From assembly GCF_016086655.4 (NCBI RefSeq), contig NC_052132.2, forward strand, positions 18,912,805 through 18,976,804: a stretch of DNA of 64,000 nucleotides, read 5' to 3'. Both the position numbers and the translations under genes were made by a program. This DNA is from Lepeophtheirus salmonis. Taxonomy: Eukaryota > Arthropoda > Copepoda > Siphonostomatoida > Caligidae. The notes under the pieces were generated by a model. That model was not told the origin of the DNA and did no database searches. It was given only the letters and a program-made list of their open reading frames with translations. This document shows positions 57,160 through 64,000 of the stretch, piece after piece (position 1 is the stretch's first letter; every line of letters starts with the position of its first letter).

Positions 57160-58949
57160 ATTCTATTTCACACCAGAAACACACACACTCACCAGACAGC
57201 GCAAACCAATATTACTCATATTATCATTTTTTATTTTGAGTAACAAATAGAATTGAGACGAATTGGCCTGACGACAGCTCTTTTCATGAGAACCTATCAA
57301 AACAAACTTATTATTCGTACATTTTTCGCACATGTTCATTATTGATATTGTTATCAATTTACGCATTGGAAAAATATTTTCAGTTACCTCTACTTTGCCC
57401 AGTCAATAATTTCATAATATTAACTGCAATTAAAATTTAAACTCATGTATTTTAAACACTCTAGGGCACGATTTTAAAGGACATGCTCGTGAAGATCAAA
57501 TTATTTTCCATGCAGTTTTTCGAATTTCAGGTCTATCATCTTAAATAATACTAAGAAGAATATTTTCTGGAGAAGAAAAGTAAGTATTTCCTTGTATAAC
57601 TAGTAGAATAATTTTTTGAAATCTTTCTTCTTGATTTCATTTCAATTTTATTGCTTGAAATATATGCCTTGCCCCATCTTTTTCAAATGAATTCTCCTTT
57701 ATAGTGAAGCACATGGGAGTATAGACACGCATTACAAAATTTACAAGACAAAGTTATCAGAAGGATTTTCTTCAAAAACATACATCCTATTGGTAGTAGT
57801 AACCCATCTTACACGATTTACATTTCCTGGATTTTTAGAAGCAATATAATCCGAAACGTACCCTTCCGATATAGCATGATGAATTTGATATTTTTTAATT
57901 AAAGAGAAACTGAAAATGGAACAAAATTAATGATTGACAAAGTATCATATGTTACTTGCCTTTTGCCTATGGGTACAGAAAATATACGCGGGCTAGCTGT
58001 TTTTCTATCTATCTCTGTAATTAAATGGCGCAGAGGAAGTTCGTTCGCATGGAGCATACAAATAAACCAGTGAAGAAATTTTTGAAGATATTCTTCCAAA
58101 AACCTTACAACTCAGCCTTTATAAGCCGTATTGACATTTGTAGTATCACATCCAATAGCTACAATGGAATTCAATCGATTTTTATTATTTTTTTTGCTTA
58201 AAAAGCAGATAATTTTATAACACAAACAACGAGCTGTTCCAGTATTTTTGTACAAAATGTCACAAATACTTGTTACTTGGTTCCGAAATCAAGAATATAT
58301 GGTTCTTCTATTTACTGTTTTTTTTCTTCCGGTAGAGCTGATCAGCTATTAAATGAATAATCTCACTTTGAATCAAAATAAATCTTAATGACAAAGGAGT
58401 ATTTGCTGCGCATTCCTCTTTCCTTCTAATTCTCATTCTCTTAACTTTATTTTTGTCCATGATATTTTTTGCGTTTGATTTATCGATAAGTCCAATATCA
58501 TCTAGTAGAGATATAGATAGTAAGGCAGCCTCTTTATATGACATAGCTACCCTATAGGCTATAAGAGGCTTCTGCCTATAAAGATTTTATTTTGTTATTG
58601 AAATTACTAATTGGACTTTTTATTTCTTCTGGATTTGATTTATCAATTGCAGGGAGTTTTTGATGGGTTTGGGAAGTTAATTGTGCAAATCTATTTTTCT
58701 AATTACTCTATCTTGGAGGGTAACTGTTGCTTTCCTGTCTTGGATACCAATAAACATTTTTCTTTCCTTTCTTTGATCGGACAGGAAGTTTTGTTCCATA
58801 CGAGGAATTTTCTTAATCAATCGACATTCACATGATGAAAAATTTCTACATTTACAAGATGAAATATCAAATAAATTATGTGAATCATTCATAAATGAAT
58901 TAATATTTTCTTGGTAACTTTGTAACTTCTTGATACAAGATTTCATCAA
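57160..58949 (-). pseudogene. Decayed copy of a large uncharacterised ORF family (family F)
   Basis: Reading the - strand from 58949: NLFDISSCKCRNFSSCECRL, IPRMEQNFLSDQRKERKM, then from 58544 YKEAALLSISLLDDIGLIDK and IMDKNKVKRMRIRRK. Near 58160 comes VAIGCDTTNVNTAYKG, then 58099-57899 FLEEYLQKFLHWFICMLHAN, ELPLRHLI, IFSVPIGKRQ. Further on are NPGNVNRVRWVTTTNRM (~57810) and traces beyond. The order and wording (C-rich block; D.(S/N)K..R.R..; GCD.T..NT..KGG..R.LE; LQWF.C.LHANELPLRHL; GPIGK; RW.TT..R) match, from memory, a multi-copy uncharacterised protein family of copepods and other invertebrates. Multiple frame shifts and stops; no function known to me. The repetitive occurrence suggests a mobile-element origin. 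Confidence 0.6.
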
Positions 58950-60261
58950 ATGATATGATACTATCTTATTTGTTACTCTTTTTGTACAGACGGTTGGGAT
59001 TGAAGCTGTTTGGTAGATATCTATGACTTTAATAGCTACAATTTACTTAATTCTTTCACAGAAGGTTCTTTTTAGTAAAGGATTTAGATTCCACCTTATG
59101 CCGTAAAAAACACTATATAAAATCTTCATATCTTAGCAGTTGAGTTTTGCTTTAGTCACAAACACTTTCAAAAAAGAGGAAAATTGGATTTTGCCCGAGT
59201 TGTTGAAGCTATTCTATGCTAATACAAATCTTAAAATAAATTATCACTTAATAGTCCATTTTTTAAAAGTAACTGATTTTTGAAATGCCTAATTAAATTG
59301 TTACAGTAAGTACGTATTCAGTAGATATAACGTATCGTCTTGTTTTATTATTACTATGTTCTTTGTTCAAAACATTGTTACTTGTTAACAAAGGATTTTA
59401 GCTGGTTTTATAAGTTTATTGTAAGGATTTGTTGAATATGTGATGACATTAAAATAATTTAAAATAATTATATATTTATTTATTTGTACTTTCTTCTGAT
59501 ACTTTAAATATATCTTCATACGATTTTGTCTTAACCTAGATATACTTGATACATGTAAATAAACAATAATGCTATACCAAATATCTTTAAAACAACATAA
59601 CAAAGAATGAAAAAATTAAGTCTGAATTGTGTCCTTCCAATTATTTTTTATTCTATAAATATTGGTGGGGTTATACAAATATGTAAAACCAACTTTAATT
59701 GTTTATAGTGCAATGATTCTTAAATGGTTGGCGTACGGAAGAATCTCCAGGAGGTAGGTGAGATTTACCAAAAACGATATTTATTTACTATACATTTCAA
59801 TTAGTCAATTAAAAAAGTTTGAAAACTGCTGGTCTATACTTAAAAAACTTTTCGAAACAAGATACCAATTTAAAATATGATAATTCATTCACTATTAAAC
59901 TTGAATTTTTCGAAGTACCCTGCTAAAATATGAAGTATAATAAAATAATATAACACATTAATATTTCAATCCCGTTTCGGCAGCTAAAAACGTTGTCCCA
60001 TGCATATGGAATATGGCATGCATGCTTATTTTATACTTTTGGTTTTGGCCCACCCTACTGTCCATGCTGCTCTATTATAAATTTGCGCAGCATGAATTGT
60101 GTCATTAGTACATAGATCTGTATCTTGGTGCCACCGAGCTCCTTAATGAGAACTGAAGGTTCCACAATCTTTGGCATAGTCAAATAATGTGGATTTTAAT
60201 ACTTAATATTAAATAAAACACGGTATAAAAGCTAAACGTTTTTTAGTAGAGTTATTTATCG

Positions 60262-60627
60262 TTAGTGAAACGAAAAATGAATGCCCTTAATATTTATAGA
60301 GAAAAAATTGATTGAAAAAACCTTAATAACTACGGCGACAAGATGGATTATATAAACGGACATAAGAGACAGAGATCTCTTGGTTTGGAGGAAAAAACTT
60401 AGATATGGTGTAATTAGGGCTGTTACTATAGAACAATCGTGGAATTTTTTTACATTACTAATAACACTATCCAACAAAATCACACTTTTTTTATGTACAA
60501 GAACAGCATATGCTGAAATTAGTACAGTTTGATCCCTCATTCCAAATATGGGCTTTTTTAAATATACTGGTATGCTGCAGCTTGAAGAAAAAAAAAAAAA
60601 AAAGGGAAGAAGAAGAGAGGTAGACAC
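60262..60627 (-). CDS. Unrecognised 121-codon hydrophobic open frame
   Basis: The ATG at 60627 opens 121 codons with a Phe/Ser-rich start produced by the purine-rich tract on the other strand. Two or three hydrophobic segments follow (for example SAYAVLVHKKSVILLDSVIS and LMSVYIIHLVAVVIKVFSIN). No family recognised. It is long for a chance frame here, but the low-complexity start and lack of context keep confidence low. Confidence 0.2.
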   Translation of the reverse strand: MSTSLLLPFFFFFSSSCSIPVYLKKPIFGMRDQTVLISAYAVLVHKKSVILLDSVISNVKKFHDCSIVTALITPYLSFFLQTKRSLSLMSVYIIHLVAVVIKVFSINFFSINIKGIHFSFH

Positions 60628-61887
60628 AAGGAGAGAGAAAAAGAAAAAGGATTTGCTCTGAGGAAATACATGGGCATACCGACAAATATCGACTTATATT
60701 ATGAGATCAATTCAAAAAGGAGTTTTATCCTTAAAAAATTGTCGTAGCACCTACTTCCCACTTTAAACAAAGATAACTCGAGTTATAAGTATGATGCAGG
60801 CATTTTTAAAAGGGTTTTATAATTTTTTAACATTCGGCTTTAAAATATACAAACATAATTCATCCCTATCTTCAACACTGAGGGCTTAAAACAGCTTAAA
60901 CATTAAAAATAACCAAAAATAATAAGAATGTTTGGCTTTTTTCTTAAGGCCACGAGGCTTTGAGAGAAAAAATAAGGCCATATTTGGAATTAGGGGATCA
61001 AATTATATTACATTGAGCATATACTGTTTTTTTACCATTTTTGCTGTTGGACAGTGTAAATTATATCTCTTTCAAAGAAAAATTCCCACCCATTTTCGGT
61101 ATAATGTTTAATAAACCCATTATAAAATTAATATATATATATAAATTTATAATATTATCTTGCTGTAGTGCTAATCTATAGCAGTAATCCATTTCTTATT
61201 GGAATCTTTAAAAAATGTTTGTGAATTTGTCTCACATATAAACTTTAGTTCTCCAAAAAAAATCTCAATTTCCCTTCTCCTTCCAATCTACCAAATGTTC
61301 ATCTCCAGCTATTATGAAGAGCATAATGTATAGAATTGTAAAATATATGTCTTAAATACCGTGAGAGACTTTTGTACTTGACAATTAGAACACTGTTCTT
61401 TTTTCCAAAGCTTTCAACATTAATGTTTAATCTTAAAGGAGATAATATTTAAATATCAATGGGGGTTCACTTTACATTTAAACAAATTTATTATCAATTT
61501 CAATTAATGTTAAGATATTTTTGTGTCTCTGGGTGTTGTTGCAAAGACCTTAAATAAAACTTCTTTTCAAATATAACGGTAAAGATGAAGTAAACCCAAA
61601 AGGACGCAATTATCAACATTAACTGCGCAAGTCATTATTTCAAAGCAGATGGGATACAACAGGAAGTCAGTATACAAATTGTTAAGGAAATGCTATGATA
61701 GTTTAGCTGCTTTCCTCGTACAAATTCTTCAAACTGAGATATGTTAATTCTTGATTTTTTTCTTTTTACTTACAGAAAATGTTTGGTTTTTACAATCAAA
61801 AAAATGTCCGTGCTCCACCCCTTAATTTTTTTCTTTTGATCTCTGTGGTTTCTTTTTATGGAGGGTTAGAAGTAAAAAAATTTACTT

Positions 61888-62133
61888 GTGTTGTGTCAGT
61901 CCTTGATAATTCGGCCAATACGGTCTAAGGACGGGTCCTGAAGGAACTCGGTTCTTCGGAATGTCAGTACTACATAAAACAGATAAAAAAAGAAGAAATA
62001 AAGTTAACTGAAAGGATCAAGGACCGAACAATACAAGTTTTTTGGACTGATATGCAGAACTCAACTGGACCGGAACCAGAGTGAACTGAACGAAACTGCA
62101 GTCTTTAGTCCTAAATAAGGATTGTTACAACAC
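61888..62133. mobile_element. Small TIR element (~246 bp) with GGACCGAAC-rich interior
   Basis: The left end GTGTTGTGTCAGTCCTTGAT at 61888 is matched by the complement of ...AATAAGGATTGTTACAACAC ending at 62133. The interior has repeated, partly self-complementary words around GGACCGAAC, GAACTGAACGAAACTGCAG and CGGTCTAAGGAC. Similar GGTC words occur at 23.2-23.5 kb. No coding capacity; a MITE is likely. Confidence 0.5.
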
Positions 62134-64000
62134 TAATGATGACTGAAAATAATACCAATTCAACATTGGTATTTCATTTTGATGTACAAAAACAAGTAGC
62201 CTCAAAATTTTTTATAAAAAGTTAATATTCAGGGATTAAAACAAAGTAGCCAAAGTCGCCTGTTCGTCCACAGAGTTCACCTTGTGAATTCAGTTAAAAG
62301 GAGGAACTCATAGAGGTTTTATAGTTAATTAAAGGGTATTACTCAACGCCCCTAGTGAATCAAAAAAGTATTGGATAAATATTGATCACGTGGTCTTCTT
62401 CATTTCTCCTCTTTTTTATAGCTTTCCCTTGATAAACCTCCTGTTTTCCACAACTGATTGCCCATTGTTTGTTTTTTTAGTCCAATAGGCACACCTTTAC
62501 TTATAATTCCAATATAAACAAACATCGTAACTTAATATAATACAATCCCTACACATATTAGACAAGAAAAAATAAATAATAATAGGCAAAACGACACAAA
62601 AAATCACAGCATCTTTCATTTTTTTAATACAACACCTAAAAGTCCGAATAAACTACCTTTATTGATAAATTTGCTCAAACGTAGAGTTATTTCTGGATGA
62701 CACCTTCTAAATTTGTTGGAGTGGGTTTCTGGTTGCATTTACAAGAATAAATTATCACCTGTACACTGCTGATAATGGCATCCACCTTAAAAGTTGAAAC
62801 TTGTAGATTTGTTTTCATTTTTAGTTCAAACATTCGTACCAAAGGGCTGATCTTATCACACTCGCAGGCAGAGAATACATACAGACGTTTCTATTTTCTC
62901 GCTTCAGAATGTCCGATTTATACATTTTTCTCCTAATTATTTGATTTATTCGTTTAAATGGATGTGGTAGGGATTCTGTAGCAGAGTCATCTTTGGTTAG
63001 ATGAAGTAAAAGGAGATTGAAACAGTGTGTTTGTATCGATGTCAGACCTCGGGAGAACTAGTTTTTTCATAATGTTTGGTAACCAGCTTTTCTGCCACTG
63101 AGGGTCCTCCTTATTCATCTATTTTTAATTAACTCTAGAGTTATGAAAAAACGAGTTGGTACTCCACAACGCAACGTATCTTTAAGATCGCCCCTTGTTT
63201 AAAAATATAAAAAATGCATCAAATCAAAAGTCGAGTGATATATATATAATTTACTAATATCAATTTAAGATGGAAATTAAATTGATTATTGTGCAAATAT
63301 TGTCAACATCAATAAAGGAGGAATCAATATAGCATAACATGGAAGTATTATGGGAAGGTGTTTGCTGATTTTTATGTTCACTTTCCCGTGATAAATGTAT
63401 GTACATAATATATGCATTTCAAATCTATTTTCTATATTCTTCGTTTAATTTATTTGATACTTGACACCTACAAACATATGAGAGTATACAAAAGGTATTT
63501 ATGCATATGTATGTATGCCTAAGGATGGAACTATTTAATTAAAACTATGGATACGACGCTAGTAGTAACAAATATTAGAAAAATTTTACTCACTTACTGT
63601 GAAACACATACGTAGAATTCCATTTATTTCAAATTGTTTTTTGGTAAGAAAGAGTTTTTCGCATGATATACTTTTATAACATATGGTAACTAATTATATT
63701 AATTGCTAAGTTATAAATAACGTACCCATGTAGACACTTGAGTGTATAACTCTTGATTAACATCGTTTATATGAAGCTACTATATAAACTTACCAATAAG
63801 CAATAAATAAATTAGTTAATCTGTAAATTAATTTTTTGTATACTTATAAAATTACTTTTTTTTTTTGCTTCATATTTTGTGATACCACCATTTATATTCA
63901 TTGATTTTAGCAGCCACTGTAGTAAGGGTTATTGACAAGGGTTTCACCTAAAGAAGTTTCTGTATAAATCATCATCATAATTTGGTACGTCCCTTCAAAT

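Larger units (their letters stand above)
58950..64000. other. AT-rich intergenic sequence to the window end
   Basis: Apart from the open frame at 60262-60627 and the TIR element at 61888-62133 I see no supportable gene, RNA or large repeat. A purine-rich low-complexity patch lies at about 60585-60655. Confidence 0.4.

Noticed and set aside
1..64000. CRISPR arrays, operons, bacterial promoters, rRNA and functional tRNA genes
   Set aside because: None found; the exon, SINE, poly(A) signals and retroelements indicate a eukaryotic nuclear genome, and the only tRNA-like sequence is the SINE head.

Overview
The window looks like repeat-rich, strongly AT-biased animal nuclear DNA. It has one spliced coding exon with a poly(A) signal, long non-coding stretches, a tRNA-derived SINE, and dead copies of Tc1/mariner, non-LTR and Ty3/gypsy elements, with no operons and no intact long genes. 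Several transposase remnants resemble, from memory, families abundant in parasitic copepods (sea lice such as Lepeophtheirus/Caligus). That species-level guess is inference; arthropod is safer.

Layout. 0-0.7 kb: last coding exon and 3' UTR of an SLC1-type glutamate transporter on the + strand, the only host gene I can name. 1.3-9.4 kb: a ~195-bp tandem repeat, a TA-flanked MITE, a 1.24-kb long-TIR element carrying a dead ORF fragment, Tc1/mariner relics, a 16-bp minisatellite, and an unclassified 450-bp element between perfect 10-bp direct repeats. 9.4-31 kb: unidentified coding-like frames among relics of several Tc1/mariner families. One family (here 'A') recurs with the same internal deletion. 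32-35 kb: a SINE with a poly(A) tail, a nuclear-receptor-like half-site cluster and a 76-bp near-perfect inverted repeat. 35.5-39.3 kb (- strand): a decayed non-LTR retrotransposon (RT plus start of RNase H), a decayed integrase ORF of the SCAND3/KRBA2-like type, and a ~100-110-bp tandem array. 43.6-48.4 kb: a nearly complete L1/Tx1-like non-LTR element whose zinc-knuckle ORF1 lies head-to-head with its endonuclease-RT ORF2, best explained by twin-priming inversion. 50.4-52.6 kb: a Ty3/gypsy pol relic with polypurine tract and 3' LTR. 57.2-58.9 kb: a decayed copy of an uncharacterised multi-kilobase ORF family. The remainder is AT-rich sequence without supportable genes.

Almost everything recognisable is mobile-element debris, so there is no pathway in which the genes cooperate. 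The window records element activity: deletion derivatives mobilised in trans, reverse-transcribed inserts with inversion, and small TIR elements with target duplications. All family assignments are from motif recognition by eye, not database searches.
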